A stretch of DNA of 40,744 bases, taken from the NCBI GenBank assembly GCA_900544965.1, contig UQXE01000019.1, positions 1-40,744 of the forward strand, given 5' to 3'. The translations under genes and the position numbers were made by a program. The DNA comes from an uncultured Eubacteriales bacterium (GTDB lineage Bacteria > Bacillota > Clostridia > Christensenellales > CAG-138). The notes beneath the pieces were generated by a model. That model had not been told where the DNA came from and did not search any database. It saw only the letters and a list, made by a program, of their open reading frames with translations. Position 1 is the first letter of the stretch; each line of letters starts with the position of its first letter. Below, in pieces: positions 23,057 through 32,186 of this stretch.

Positions 23057-24370
23057 TTAATCCTTTTTGCGTCTCAGAAAACTGGGCATATCCAGATTGG
23101 ACCTGTCATTTGGATTTCTGCCATCCCTGGGAAGGTCCTGCCTGCGGAAGTACGGTTCCGCCTCATCATCCGTTGACGGGGATGGCTGGTAATTGCGGCT
23201 GGGTTCATGCGACTGGTTATATGGGGCCTGTTGCTGCGTCTCACGCCTGCGCTGGTCGTGCTGACCCCTTGAGGGGGATATATAGGGGTCCTGCAAGGCC
23301 TTGCCTGTCTTTGGCTGTCCCTGCGGCGCCTGTTGAGCGCCCGTGGCAGGCTGATTAACGGAGGTGCCTCTTTTGGCGCGGTCGCTTTCGTCCTCAAGGT
23401 TCTCATCGTCCACGCCCTCAAAGCCTGTAGCTATTACTGTAATCCGTATGCTGTCACCCATCTCGTCGTCGATTCCAGCTCCAACGATTATATTGGCCTC
23501 TGGATCAGCCGTTTCCCTGACAAGCTCGGCCGCCCGGCTGGTCTCAATAAGGCTCATGTCGTTGCTCCCCGTTATATTTACTATTACGCCTCTGGCGCCC
23601 CTAATAGTCGTTTCAAGAAGCGGACTGTCTACCGCCTGGCGCGCAGCCTCCTCGGCCCTCTTGTCGCCTGACGCCGTTCCAATTCCCATGTGGGCCATGC
23701 CCTTTTCCTTCATAATCGTTCTAACATCCGCAAAGTCAAGGTTTATTAATGCGGGTATTGCGATCAAATCGCTTATTCCCTGTACGCCCTGTCTCAAAAC
23801 ATCATCGGCCACGCTGAACGCCTCGGTAAGCCGCGAGCTTCCAACGGTATCGATCAGCCTGTCGTTGGGTATCGTAATCAGCGTATCCACGGACTCCTTT
23901 AAATTCTTTATACCTATCAACGCGTTTCTCATGCGGACCTTGCCCTCAAAGCCAAACGGCTTTGTAACTACGCCGATGGTCAATATGCCCATGCTCTTTG
24001 CGCATTCGGCAACTACCGGCGCGGCTCCCGTTCCAGTGCCGCCTCCCATTCCCGCGGTTATAAATACAAGATCGGCACCTTCAAGCGCCGCCGCAATCTG
24101 CTCAACGCTTTCCTCCGCGGCCTTGCGCCCTATCTCCGGATCAGCTCCGGCGCCAAGGCCCTTTGTAAGTTTTTCACCGATTTGTATCTTTTGGTTTGCG
24201 CGCGAAAGATACAGCGCCTGCTTGTCCGTGTTCAGCGCTATAAACTCAACTCCGGCAAGACCATACTGTATCATTCGGTTTACGGCATTATTGCCCGCGC
24301 CGCCTATTCCAACAACCTTTAGTTGTGCAAACTGGCCTCCATCCATATCCAATTCCAAACCCAGCGCCAT
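23057..24370 (-). CDS. ftsZ: Cell division protein FtsZ
   Basis: A 437-aa tubulin-like GTPase that forms the cytokinetic Z ring at midcell. The N-terminal GTPase domain has VGIGGAGNNAVNRM, the tubulin signature GGGTGTG at 109-115 and TKPFGFEG. The catalytic T7 loop NLDFAD is at 210-215. After about residue 325 comes an unusually long Gln/Pro/Arg-rich linker of about 95 residues, and the conserved C-terminal peptide LDMPSFLRRKK, which binds FtsA. GGAGG precedes the ATG. It lies 17 bp after ftsA and is the last gene of the dcw cluster. Confidence 0.97.
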   Translation of the reverse strand: MALGLELDMDGGQFAQLKVVGIGGAGNNAVNRMIQYGLAGVEFIALNTDKQALYLSRANQKIQIGEKLTKGLGAGADPEIGRKAAEESVEQIAAALEGADLVFITAGMGGGTGTGAAPVVAECAKSMGILTIGVVTKPFGFEGKVRMRNALIGIKNLKESVDTLITIPNDRLIDTVGSSRLTEAFSVADDVLRQGVQGISDLIAIPALINLDFADVRTIMKEKGMAHMGIGTASGDKRAEEAARQAVDSPLLETTIRGARGVIVNITGSNDMSLIETSRAAELVRETADPEANIIVGAGIDDEMGDSIRITVIATGFEGVDDENLEDESDRAKRGTSVNQPATGAQQAPQGQPKTGKALQDPYISPSRGQHDQRRRETQQQAPYNQSHEPSRNYQPSPSTDDEAEPYFRRQDLPRDGRNPNDRSNLDMPSFLRRKKD

Positions 24371-24387
24371 AATAGAACCTCCTTTGA

Positions 24388-25584
24388 CTACTCTTTAAAT
24401 ATACCCTTCAATTTATTAAAAAATCCGCGATTCTCCGCCGCGCTTTTTCCCTGCGGCATATCAATATCGCGTTCACTCATGACAAAATTCATTACCGAAA
24501 ATGCGCTTGCATAATTAGGAGAACTCAACCGCGGCATCCATGGCATGTTCACAGTAACGGGAGTGTTGAGGCGCCGCTCCAGATATTCGCAGCTTCCTCG
24601 CATCAAGGCAATCCCACCTCCGGTAAGGTACGTCAGCCTGCTTCCGTCAAGCGGCGCGCCCAATTCCTCGGCAGCCTCCGCAATCAGCTCTATAAGTTCA
24701 TCGGTCCTTGCCTCAATTATGTCCTGTATGGCCGAATACTCGGCTCTGAACACACCTCTTTCCGGTATCCTTATGCTCTCTATACTGTCCTTATAATCGA
24801 GAGAATAAACATACCTGCGCTTTAGGCCCTCCGCCGCCGGCATCGGTATATCAAAGCCGTATGCAAGATCGTTTGTAAAATGCATACCGCCAACTTCGAG
24901 GGTTTTTACGCCTACAAGCACGGAATTTCTTATATTTATTACATCGGTATGCGTGTATCCGACATCGACCAGCAGCGCACCCGTCTGGCTGTATTGATCC
25001 GGTATCATAAAAAGCCCTTCGGCCATGGGGACGCTTATATATGTTTCCGCGACAAGCCCAAGCTTTGACAGCGCATCCGCCACCAAACGCTTATATGATA
25101 CGCTGACATAAACGTGCGATACGAGCCCTCTTACATATTCCGCAGGCATACCAAGGGGCATGTCCAAACAGGGTATGCCTTCAAGCTCAAATTCAACAGG
25201 CGTACTATGCATCAGCGCATAGCCTTCCACGGAGCCATAATCAAATGAGGAATCTATCATTGCGTCTATGTCCCGCTGGGTGATCAGTCCCTTCCGGCTC
25301 TCCACTCTGGCTTCGCCCTTTCGAAGGACCATTCTTGAAAACGGAGCGCTTACTCCAACGGCAATATCCTTTACATGCCGCCTTGCGTCATCCTCCGCTT
25401 TTTCTATAGCTTCAATGATTGTATTCTTCAGTTTCCGCTCATCCAAAAACGCGCCGTGCCGGTATCCCCTGTAACCGCACACCCCAGCGCCGTGCACAAT
25501 AATCTCGCCTTTTTCATCCGGACTGCATATTATACACAGTACCTTAGAACTTCCAATATCAAGTATGGCGGTATGTTTACTCAT
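24388..25584 (-). CDS. ftsA: Cell division protein FtsA
   Basis: A 398-aa actin-like ATPase that tethers FtsZ to the membrane and recruits later division proteins. It begins AILDIGSSKVLCII (phosphate 1) and has GALLVDVGYTHTDVINI (phosphate 2) and LTYLTGGGIALMRG (adenosine site), with the SHS2 (1C) domain from about residue 80 to 165. The C-terminal GFFNKLKGIFKE is an amphipathic membrane-targeting helix typical of FtsA. It is preceded by a promoter at 25638-25666 within a 162-bp gap after ftsQ, so ftsA-ftsZ can be expressed separately from the rest of the cluster. Confidence 0.95.
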   Translation of the reverse strand: MSKHTAILDIGSSKVLCIICSPDEKGEIIVHGAGVCGYRGYRHGAFLDERKLKNTIIEAIEKAEDDARRHVKDIAVGVSAPFSRMVLRKGEARVESRKGLITQRDIDAMIDSSFDYGSVEGYALMHSTPVEFELEGIPCLDMPLGMPAEYVRGLVSHVYVSVSYKRLVADALSKLGLVAETYISVPMAEGLFMIPDQYSQTGALLVDVGYTHTDVINIRNSVLVGVKTLEVGGMHFTNDLAYGFDIPMPAAEGLKRRYVYSLDYKDSIESIRIPERGVFRAEYSAIQDIIEARTDELIELIAEAAEELGAPLDGSRLTYLTGGGIALMRGSCEYLERRLNTPVTVNMPWMPRLSSPNYASAFSVMNFVMSERDIDMPQGKSAAENRGFFNKLKGIFKE

Positions 25585-25637
25585 TTAGTCCCCTGTCAAT
25601 ATGACTTTTTTTGCAGCCACAAGCTTCCTTTCCATCA

Positions 25638-25666
25638 ACTATATCATACGCTTAAAATCTGTGCAA
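25638..25666 (-). promoter_or_regulatory. Internal promoter for ftsA-ftsZ
   Basis: Minus strand TTGCAC (25661-25666), 17-bp spacer, TATAGT (25638-25643), about 45 nt upstream of the predicted transcript's ftsA start codon. Confidence 0.7.
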
Positions 25667-25747
25667 TAGGTACATGCTCATAAGCGTAATTGTTCATATA
25701 TTTTTCACGGTTCGTCAATTTATCCTGCTCTCCGTCGCCCCGGTTGA

Positions 25748-26941
25748 TTACGGCCCGGTTATATCCGGCGTATTGCTTGGAGCGGCCTGAGGCGTGCCAT
25801 GATTTTCCGGTTCTCCTGTGCCATACGTAGATTCCGGTGTGGGCGAAGGAAGCGCATCCGGATTTGAGGTAGCTTCAGGGTTATCCGCGTCATCTGTAGG
25901 CCCAGGACTTTGAGAGGCATCCGTCGGCGTTGGCTCGGCGGACTTGACAGGGGAATATACTGGATTTCCCGTCGCGGTTATCAAAAGCGTGCCGCTGTCA
26001 ACCCCCATGCTTTCAAGCTTCGGGAGCACCCGTAACAGCTTGTCCAGCTTAACGCCAAGCTCTTCGGCCTGGCCCAGCTGCACCTTAACCCCCGTTGTAG
26101 TTACCAAGTATACGCTTAGTGGATTTGACACGTCCATGCTTATAACTTTATCGAGCAAATTTCGTTCGTTAAGATTACGCAATACCTCCATAAGCGTTGA
26201 AGTATGGAAATCGTTTTCATTGCAGATACTCGTACCCAAGCCAAAGCCCATGGATGATACCCCATAGATCTTCAAAAACCCATCGGTGTTTGACCTGTCG
26301 CCTATTTTAAGCACATTACCCTCTTTGTCGATCAGTATTGACTCCTGAACGCCTATCAGCGCGGCAATCGCTTCATGCTCCTTTACGGATATTCGCACTG
26401 TATCGGGCATAATCCTCTCCACCGTCTCAACCGTGAAGTAGGGATCGTCATTGATAGCGCGCCTGATTCTATTCATATTCGCGGCAAGCATATGGTCTCC
26501 CTGCTTTATTCCCGCCAAATTCAGCAGCCGTTCCTTTGAGTCGCCGGAAACCCCGTTTATTTCAATATTATCAATTCTTAGCCCAAAATACGCTACAGCG
26601 AATACGGAAGCGATAACGATGGAGAATACCGTAAGTCCAACTGCGAGCCGGCTGCTTCGCCTTCTTTTTTTGCCGCCTTTGTTTCCTCTGCCTGAAGTGT
26701 GACTGCTCATTGCAGATTTTCTTGATGAAGAATTTAAGGTGTTGCCAGCCTGTCCGGTTCTTCCGTGCGATTGCCCCCTTTGGTTTCTTTCCGCTTGTTT
26801 TGGCGCGGTCCTTAATACCGCGCTTTCCCCATGGCGTCTGCGCCTGTCATATTCAGGCGTGGCTGCGGCCTTATCAAACGGGATTACATCCCTGCCGTTT
26901 TGTGCCCTTTTCATTTTCCCTTCATCCGTGGGTCTGTTCAT
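25748..26941 (-). CDS. ftsQ: Cell division protein FtsQ/DivIB
   Basis: A 397-aa bitopic divisome protein that forms the FtsQLB-type complex. A long basic cytoplasmic N-terminus (1-98, ending KKRRRSSR) precedes one transmembrane helix (99-120), then the POTRA domain (about 122-190, starting LRIDNIEINGVSG) and the FtsQ beta domain. The C-terminal tail (about 325-397) is low-complexity, rich in Pro, Ser, Thr and Asp. The start at 26941 (MNRPTDEG) is chosen because AGGAG lies 8 nt upstream; the longer frame would overlap murA and lacks a ribosome site. Its position between murA and ftsA is usual. Confidence 0.9.
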   Translation of the reverse strand: MNRPTDEGKMKRAQNGRDVIPFDKAAATPEYDRRRRHGESAVLRTAPKQAERNQRGQSHGRTGQAGNTLNSSSRKSAMSSHTSGRGNKGGKKRRRSSRLAVGLTVFSIVIASVFAVAYFGLRIDNIEINGVSGDSKERLLNLAGIKQGDHMLAANMNRIRRAINDDPYFTVETVERIMPDTVRISVKEHEAIAALIGVQESILIDKEGNVLKIGDRSNTDGFLKIYGVSSMGFGLGTSICNENDFHTSTLMEVLRNLNERNLLDKVISMDVSNPLSVYLVTTTGVKVQLGQAEELGVKLDKLLRVLPKLESMGVDSGTLLITATGNPVYSPVKSAEPTPTDASQSPGPTDDADNPEATSNPDALPSPTPESTYGTGEPENHGTPQAAPSNTPDITGP

Positions 26942-26969
26942 CTTACGTACTCCTAAAACAACGGTTCTA

Positions 26970-28232
26970 TTATTCGTTTCCCTCATCTTTTCGAATATCC
27001 GCTCCCAGCCGCGACATCATCAGGTCAAGGCGTTCATAGCCCCTGTCTATATATTCGGAACCATATATAACGCTGTCTCCTTCCGCCGCAAGGGCTGCCA
27101 GCACCAGCGCCGCCCCCCCTCTAAGGTCCTTTGCGTTAACCACCGCGCCGGTAAGCTTGCCAACGCCGCGAACTACGGCGGTTCTGTCCTTCATAGTAAT
27201 TTTAGCGCCCATACGGGATAATTCCGGAGCGCACTTAAACCTGTTTTCAAAAACATTTTCAACAATTATGCTCGTTCCGCTCGATACGCAGCAAAGTGCA
27301 AACATTTGCGACTGCATGTCGGTTGGAAACCCCGGATACGGGAGCGTTTCAATGATTGAGATCTCGCCCGGTCTTCCGTGTGACCTAAGGTTAATCAAGT
27401 CTCCGTCCGTATTTATTTCACACCCCGCCTCCCTCAACTTGGAAAGTACGGATATCATGTGCGATGGGTCGGCGTTTGTAAGCGTGATTTCGCCTTTTGT
27501 CATAGCGGCGGCGCATAGGAGTGTTCCCGCTACGATTCTGTCGGGAATTATACGATGCTCAACCTCCCTCTTGCTGCAACCCGATCTAACAAATATGGTT
27601 GATGTTCCCGCGCCATTTATGTGAAACCCCTGCTTGTTCATAAAGTCCTGAAGATCCACTATTTCGGGTTCTCTGGCTGCGTTGTATATTATGCTGTCCC
27701 CCTTGGCGGCTACTGCGGCCATCATTATATTTTCGGTAGCGCCTACGCTCGGATAGTCTAGATGTACCTCGGAGCCGCGCATGTCGTCTCCAATGCATTC
27801 TATACAGCCATGCTCTTCCTTTATCAAAACATTCAGCTTCGCCAGGCCGCTGAGATGGAGATCTATTGGCCTGCTTCCTATCTCACAGCCCCCTGGATAC
27901 GTAAAATGAGCCCTTTTAAATCTGCCAAGGACCGGGCCCAGCATAAAAATGGACGATCTTAGCCGCTTTGATATGCTGGGGGGCATCGTATAGCTTTCGG
28001 CGCTTGACGGGTCTATATCCACCGTATTCCCGTCCCTTTGAACTTTGCATCCCAGTGTGGCCAAGATTTCAAGCATATTGTCGGCGTCGGATATCTCAGG
28101 GCAATCATACAGCCTGACATGTTCATCCGTAAGCAGACTAGCGGCAAATATAGGCAAAGCGGCGTTTTTGGCCCCACAGACGCGGAGTTCCCCACTAAGG
28201 CGCTTTCCTCCCGAGACTAAGAATCTTCCCAT
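26970..28232 (-). CDS. murA: UDP-N-acetylglucosamine 1-carboxyvinyltransferase
   Basis: A 420-aa enolpyruvyl transferase catalysing the first committed step of peptidoglycan synthesis: transfer of enolpyruvate from PEP to UDP-GlcNAc in the cytoplasm. Substrate residues Lys22-Asn23 (AKNAALP) and catalytic Cys116 in PGGCEIGSRPIDLH match the family, and the Cys indicates fosfomycin sensitivity by class. The ATG at 28232 (MGRFLVSGG) is chosen because GGAGG lies 6 nt before it and the length then equals the norm. It sits between ftsW and ftsQ, where murG is usually found, which may indicate replacement or loss. A second MurA may exist elsewhere. Confidence 0.95.
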   Translation of the reverse strand: MGRFLVSGGKRLSGELRVCGAKNAALPIFAASLLTDEHVRLYDCPEISDADNMLEILATLGCKVQRDGNTVDIDPSSAESYTMPPSISKRLRSSIFMLGPVLGRFKRAHFTYPGGCEIGSRPIDLHLSGLAKLNVLIKEEHGCIECIGDDMRGSEVHLDYPSVGATENIMMAAVAAKGDSIIYNAAREPEIVDLQDFMNKQGFHINGAGTSTIFVRSGCSKREVEHRIIPDRIVAGTLLCAAAMTKGEITLTNADPSHMISVLSKLREAGCEINTDGDLINLRSHGRPGEISIIETLPYPGFPTDMQSQMFALCCVSSGTSIIVENVFENRFKCAPELSRMGAKITMKDRTAVVRGVGKLTGAVVNAKDLRGGAALVLAALAAEGDSVIYGSEYIDRGYERLDLMMSRLGADIRKDEGNE

Positions 28233-28349
28233 CATTCTCCTCCCGCCCATCTTCTTTGACAATTACATAATATGCCTTGAATCCGGCGGATGTTCTTAGT
28301 TCGCCGATATAACTGCGCACGGTCGGGTTCGCCGCCTATCTTTCTGCTT

Positions 28350-29534
28350 TTACTTTACCGCCATCAGATGCGTTTGCGAAGAAGCGGAAGGCGCCTTGGC
28401 ATGTATCTGTCTTTTTTCGACATATCTTGAGATATTGAGCAGTATGCCCATTGCCGCCATAAAGAAGATCAGCGAGGTGCCGCCGGCGCTTACAAACGGC
28501 AGGGTTTGCCCGGTAGTTGGGGCGCGCCCCGTAGTAACAAGAACATGTACGGCCGCTTGAATTGCTATTATGCTTGTTATTCCTCCCGCAAGCAGTGAGG
28601 CAAACCTATCCTTGACGCTAAAAGCAATTTTAAATCCGCGGTAAATTACCAGGCCATACAGCGCCAACAGCAGCACGCAGCCAACCCATCCGAGTTCCTC
28701 GCCGATTATGGCAAATATAAAGTCGCTTTCGCCATATGTAAGGAACAGCAGTTTTTGACGGCTAAGGTTAAGCCCTCTGCCGAATAATCCGCCCGCTCCA
28801 AGGGCAAAATAGGATTGAATGAGCTGGTATCCGTTTCCCGAGGGGTCCTGCCATGGGTCTAAAAACGTGGTTATTCGCGCTAAGCGGAATGAATCCTCGT
28901 CCAAAGCCAGCGGAAGTATAGCCAGGAGCGCTACGGCGCCTAAAAACGCAATATGTATCGGCCGTACCTCTCCTATAAACAGCATGATTACAAAAACTAT
29001 TATCATTATTAGGAGCATGGACATATTGCTTTGCAGCATGACCACTACGGCAAACGGCGCTAGCATAAGCGTAGGAAGCAAAACTCCATGTTTAAATGTC
29101 CTGATTTTGCCCCTATACGATGTAAGGTACGCAGACATAAAGATAACCAGCACAAACTTTGCAAGCTCGGAGGGCTGAACTGTAGCAAAGCCGAGATTTA
29201 TCCATCTTCTTGCCCCATTTACCTCAACGCCAAAGAAGTATGCGTAGATCATAGCTCCCAATGTTATCAAAAGGGCGCTGGCAATCACCGGCGGCAGCTT
29301 ATATGTCTTATATGGAACAAGATATGCAAGTATCAGCATTGCTGCCAATCCCAAAACGAAGAAAACAATCTGCTTGACGAAGTAATAAAGGCCGTCGCCA
29401 TGCTCCTGATAAGAATAATAATAACTTGCGGAAAGCACCATTATCAGTCCGAACGCGCACAACACAAGTACGGCTGTAAACAGCACAAAGTCCATTCTGC
29501 CCGGTTTTGGGCTGGCCGCCTTGATTTGTTTCAT
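28350..29534 (-). CDS. ftsW: SEDS-family glycosyltransferase FtsW
   Basis: A 394-aa polytopic membrane protein with about ten helices of the SEDS family, which polymerises lipid II into glycan strands at the septum together with its cognate class B PBP. Family markers include FTAVLVLCAFGLIMVLSAS in helix 1, NGARRWINLG, QPSELAKF, GNGYQLIQSYFALGAGGLFGRGL, ESDFIFAIIGEELG and the C-terminal LPFVSAGGTSL. It starts 13 bp after murD and pairs functionally with the PBP at 33670. SpoVE-type sporulation use cannot be excluded. Confidence 0.93.
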   Translation of the reverse strand: MKQIKAASPKPGRMDFVLFTAVLVLCAFGLIMVLSASYYYSYQEHGDGLYYFVKQIVFFVLGLAAMLILAYLVPYKTYKLPPVIASALLITLGAMIYAYFFGVEVNGARRWINLGFATVQPSELAKFVLVIFMSAYLTSYRGKIRTFKHGVLLPTLMLAPFAVVVMLQSNMSMLLIMIIVFVIMLFIGEVRPIHIAFLGAVALLAILPLALDEDSFRLARITTFLDPWQDPSGNGYQLIQSYFALGAGGLFGRGLNLSRQKLLFLTYGESDFIFAIIGEELGWVGCVLLLALYGLVIYRGFKIAFSVKDRFASLLAGGITSIIAIQAAVHVLVTTGRAPTTGQTLPFVSAGGTSLIFFMAAMGILLNISRYVEKRQIHAKAPSASSQTHLMAVK

Positions 29535-29547
29535 GGTATTCCTCCAA

Positions 29548-30906
29548 TCACAGACCGTTAACTATTTCCTTAAACTTCCTGCCCCTATCCTCATAATCCT
29601 CGAACGCTCCCCAGCTTGCCGCGCCTGGCGACAGCAGCACCACGTCCCCCTCCGAGGCCGTCCTGGCCGCCTCCTGAACCATTTCACTGAAGGCGCCGTT
29701 GCATATGCTTATATTGCGAAACTTCGTCTCCTCAGCAGCCGCTAAGATGGCGGGCGCCGCCCTGCCTGAAGCGATAACCGCCTTGACAATGCCGCCAAAC
29801 TCGTTAAAAAGGGGTATAAAGTTGCTATGCTTATCGTATTCGCCTACACCTAGAAGCAGAACCGTAGGCCGTGTCATTGCCTTTACCGCCTTTATTGTTG
29901 AGTCCGGGTTTGTGCTTTTTGAATCATTGATATATAAAACGCCCTTCTTCTCGCATACCGGCTCGATCCTGTGTTCGACGCCTGTAAAGGATTTGAGTGC
30001 GCTTCGTATGCTGTCCACCGAAACTCCCATACTTATGGCAAGCGCGGCGGCACACATCGCGTTTTCCACATTATGTTCGCCTGGTATCTTGAGATCTCCA
30101 ACGTTGATAATAATCGTATCAAGGCCGCCGTCTCTCCAGATTATCTGGCTCTGGCGAATAAACATGCCCTCTTCCAGCTCGTTTTTAAGGGAAAAATATA
30201 TCACCTTGCCCTTGGTCGCTCCTGCCATACCTGCGACGATTGGGTCGTCAAAATTCAATACCGCATAGTCCTCCGCAGTTTGATTTTCAAACATTCGTTT
30301 TTTAGCGGCAATATAGGCCTCCATCGATTCAAAGTGATTGAGATGGTCCTCGGTTATGTTCAAAAGACCTGCGGCATTGGCCCTGAAATCCCTTATGCTT
30401 TCGAGCTGCAGCGCGGCCGTTTCCGCCACAATAACGTCGCCTGGCTTTACTTCCATCGCATGCTCTGTAATGGGTACCCCTATGTTGCCCAATACAAAGG
30501 TGTTTGCGTTCGCCGCTTTAAACATTTCACCCGTAAGCATCGTAGTGGTCGTCTTACCGTTTGTGCCTCCTATGCATACGAATTTGCTGTCCCTAGAGCA
30601 GTATCTGTAGCCAAGCTCTATCTCACCTATAACCTCAATGCCCATGGCAACCGCCTGTTTGACAAAAGGCCGGTACATAGGTATTACAGGGCTTATCACC
30701 ATAAGATCCGCTTCATAGAGAAGGGCTTCCGGAGGGGCGCCAAGCGCATTGGTATATTCTATGCCGCCAAGCGCCTCATAAAGCCCCGGTATGTCCCTTT
30801 TGAGGTCGTTAATTATTACCTTATAACCGTTTTTGGCAAGAAGCTTTGCACTCCCTATTCCGCTTCTTGCCATTCCTACCACTAGAGCGGTCTTTTGCTT
30901 TTTCAT
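29548..30906 (-). CDS. murD: UDP-N-acetylmuramoylalanine--D-glutamate ligase
   Basis: A 452-aa Mur ligase that adds D-glutamate to UDP-MurNAc-L-Ala. It has an N-terminal Rossmann-like domain (TALVVGMARSGIGSAKLL), the ATP loop GGTNGKTT at 113-120, the central-domain stretch EDHLNHFESMEAYIAAKKRM and a C-terminal domain with NDSKSTNPDSTIKAV and LSPGAASWGAFEDYEDRG. The ATG at 30906 (MKKQKTALVV) lies 9 nt after AGGAGG; the frame is open 27 codons further but with no support. It is separated from mraY by the nested palindrome at 31038-31162, so it probably begins a new transcription unit. Confidence 0.95.
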   Translation of the reverse strand: MKKQKTALVVGMARSGIGSAKLLAKNGYKVIINDLKRDIPGLYEALGGIEYTNALGAPPEALLYEADLMVISPVIPMYRPFVKQAVAMGIEVIGEIELGYRYCSRDSKFVCIGGTNGKTTTTMLTGEMFKAANANTFVLGNIGVPITEHAMEVKPGDVIVAETAALQLESIRDFRANAAGLLNITEDHLNHFESMEAYIAAKKRMFENQTAEDYAVLNFDDPIVAGMAGATKGKVIYFSLKNELEEGMFIRQSQIIWRDGGLDTIIINVGDLKIPGEHNVENAMCAAALAISMGVSVDSIRSALKSFTGVEHRIEPVCEKKGVLYINDSKSTNPDSTIKAVKAMTRPTVLLLGVGEYDKHSNFIPLFNEFGGIVKAVIASGRAAPAILAAAEETKFRNISICNGAFSEMVQEAARTASEGDVVLLSPGAASWGAFEDYEDRGRKFKEIVNGL

Positions 30907-30967
30907 GTCGCCCATCCTCCTCTGCGCCGCCGCGTATTTTCGCAAGCGCATCTCTGCAACAGACTCT

Positions 30968-30994
30968 ATCATATGTAGAATATCCAATTATCAA
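30968..30994 (-). promoter_or_regulatory. Possible promoter ahead of murD
   Basis: Minus strand TTGATA (30989-30994) and TATGAT (30968-30973) with a short 15-bp spacer, located just beyond the terminator-like palindrome. Reasonable location, imperfect spacing. Confidence 0.4.
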
Positions 30995-31037
30995 TGTGTG
31001 CTATTGGATCAAAAACTATAGCCTAATATATAAAAAG

Positions 31038-31162
31038 AGCCGTCCGGTGTGTCAAGGCGCTTGGGGCAATGAGCCGCTGCCCTGCCTCAAACCCCTTGGC
31101 GCATCCGCAATACCGTGCCAAGCGCCATATTTTCACGATCGTCCAGATAGCACCGGACGGCT
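31038..31162 (-). terminator. 125-bp nested palindrome between mraY and murD
   Basis: An outer perfect 12-bp stem AGCCGTCCGGTG (31038-31049) with its complement (31151-31162) encloses a second perfect 9-bp stem GGCGCTTGG (31056-31064) with CCAAGCGCC (31118-31126), and inside that further GC-rich pairings. On the minus strand the outer stem ends in CTTTTTATATA, so it can terminate the mraZ-mraY transcript. Alternative inner pairings (GGCGC with GCGCC) suggest a possible switch. It may instead be a small mobile palindrome, but no target duplication is visible. Confidence 0.6.
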
Positions 31163-31174
31163 AAAAAACCAATT

Positions 31175-32167
31175 CTATACATATGCCAGAAGGCATATAA
31201 GGCATAAAAACGTTGTTATTATCATGTAACCCGCTACGATTTTGGTTTCATTGTATCCCTTAAGCTCAAAATGGTGATGTAGCGGGGCCATCTTGAATAT
31301 GCGCTTCCTGCGCAGCTTATACGAGCCTACCTGAAGTATTACTGAGATCGAAGTGGCGACATAGCATCCGCCCATTATTGGGAGCAGCAGCGCCGCCCTG
31401 CTGAACAGCGCCATCATGGCGACCGCTCCGCCTAACGCCAGCGAGCCTGTATCGCCCATAAATACCTGAGCCGGGTGAGAGTTATACCTCAAAAATCCAA
31501 GGCATCCGCCCGCAACCGTTCCCGCGAATACAATAAGGCCTTCATATCCGGCGGTTTGTTCTATCTGGCCCGACTGCGCGCCAATTTCGCTAAGATATAT
31601 AAAAACTATTGCCATCGTAAAGGCGTATATCAGGGTTACACCGGAAGAAAGTCCGTCGATTCCATCTATCAGGTTTACGCTATTTACCGTAGCTATTATC
31701 AAAAACATGGCAAATGGTACGTAAAATACTCCTAGGTCAAACTCTGCGTTGAAAAACGGGAGTTCTATTACAGTTCCAATAACTCTCTGGCAATATATGG
31801 CTATAACAAGCGCAATGCCGAACTGGGCTATTATCTTTTGATACGCTCTAAGCCCAAGGGACCGTTTAAACCTCACTTTAATAAAGTCGTCGAGGAAGCC
31901 TACAAGCGCGTAGGCAACCGTTACAAGCATTGCCGGCAGCGCATAATGCAGCGAACCGCTGGAAAGCGCCATCGTACCTATAACAATGGCAACTATTATC
32001 ATTATTCCGCCCATGGTGGGCGTGCCTGTTTTTTTAAGGTGCGACTTTGGTCCCTCCTGACGCTCGGTTTGACCAAATTTCAGTCTCCTAAGCATCGGGA
32101 TCAGGAACCTGCCCACCACCATACATACAATTGCGGACAATAGTATGGCGAATATTAGCTTTTGCAT
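31175..32167 (-). CDS. mraY: Phospho-N-acetylmuramoyl-pentapeptide transferase
   Basis: A 330-aa integral membrane enzyme that moves phospho-MurNAc-pentapeptide from UDP to undecaprenyl phosphate, producing lipid I. About ten helices are present, with family motifs GTPTMGGIMI, FLDDFIKV, NSVNLIDGIDGLSSG (catalytic Asp), HPAQVFMGDTGSLALGG and the PLHHHFE loop. The ATG at 32167 (MQKLIFAILLS) has GGAGG 5 nt upstream; a longer frame would overlap murE. Only 19 bp separate it from murE, where murF would usually intervene. Confidence 0.96.
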   Translation of the reverse strand: MQKLIFAILLSAIVCMVVGRFLIPMLRRLKFGQTERQEGPKSHLKKTGTPTMGGIMIIVAIVIGTMALSSGSLHYALPAMLVTVAYALVGFLDDFIKVRFKRSLGLRAYQKIIAQFGIALVIAIYCQRVIGTVIELPFFNAEFDLGVFYVPFAMFLIIATVNSVNLIDGIDGLSSGVTLIYAFTMAIVFIYLSEIGAQSGQIEQTAGYEGLIVFAGTVAGGCLGFLRYNSHPAQVFMGDTGSLALGGAVAMMALFSRAALLLPIMGGCYVATSISVILQVGSYKLRRKRIFKMAPLHHHFELKGYNETKIVAGYMIITTFLCLICLLAYV

Positions 32168-32186
32168 ATTGTCCTCCGTTATGGCG

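Noticed and set aside
23364..24398. 344-codon plus-strand ORF opposite ftsZ
   Set aside because: It is the shadow of the FtsZ frame: Ser/Pro/Ala-rich composition, no ribosome site, and FtsZ is certain on the other strand.
28233..28349. A murG remnant between ftsW and murA
   Set aside because: The 117-bp gap is far too short and no MurG-like peptide could be read in any frame.
29971..30885. 304-codon plus-strand ORF opposite murD
   Set aside because: Antisense to a verified murD with no ribosome site or recognisable domain.
31038..31162. Calling the mraY-murD palindrome a transposon-derived MITE
   Set aside because: There is no target-site duplication beyond A-runs and no second copy in this window, so it is listed as a terminator or attenuator instead.
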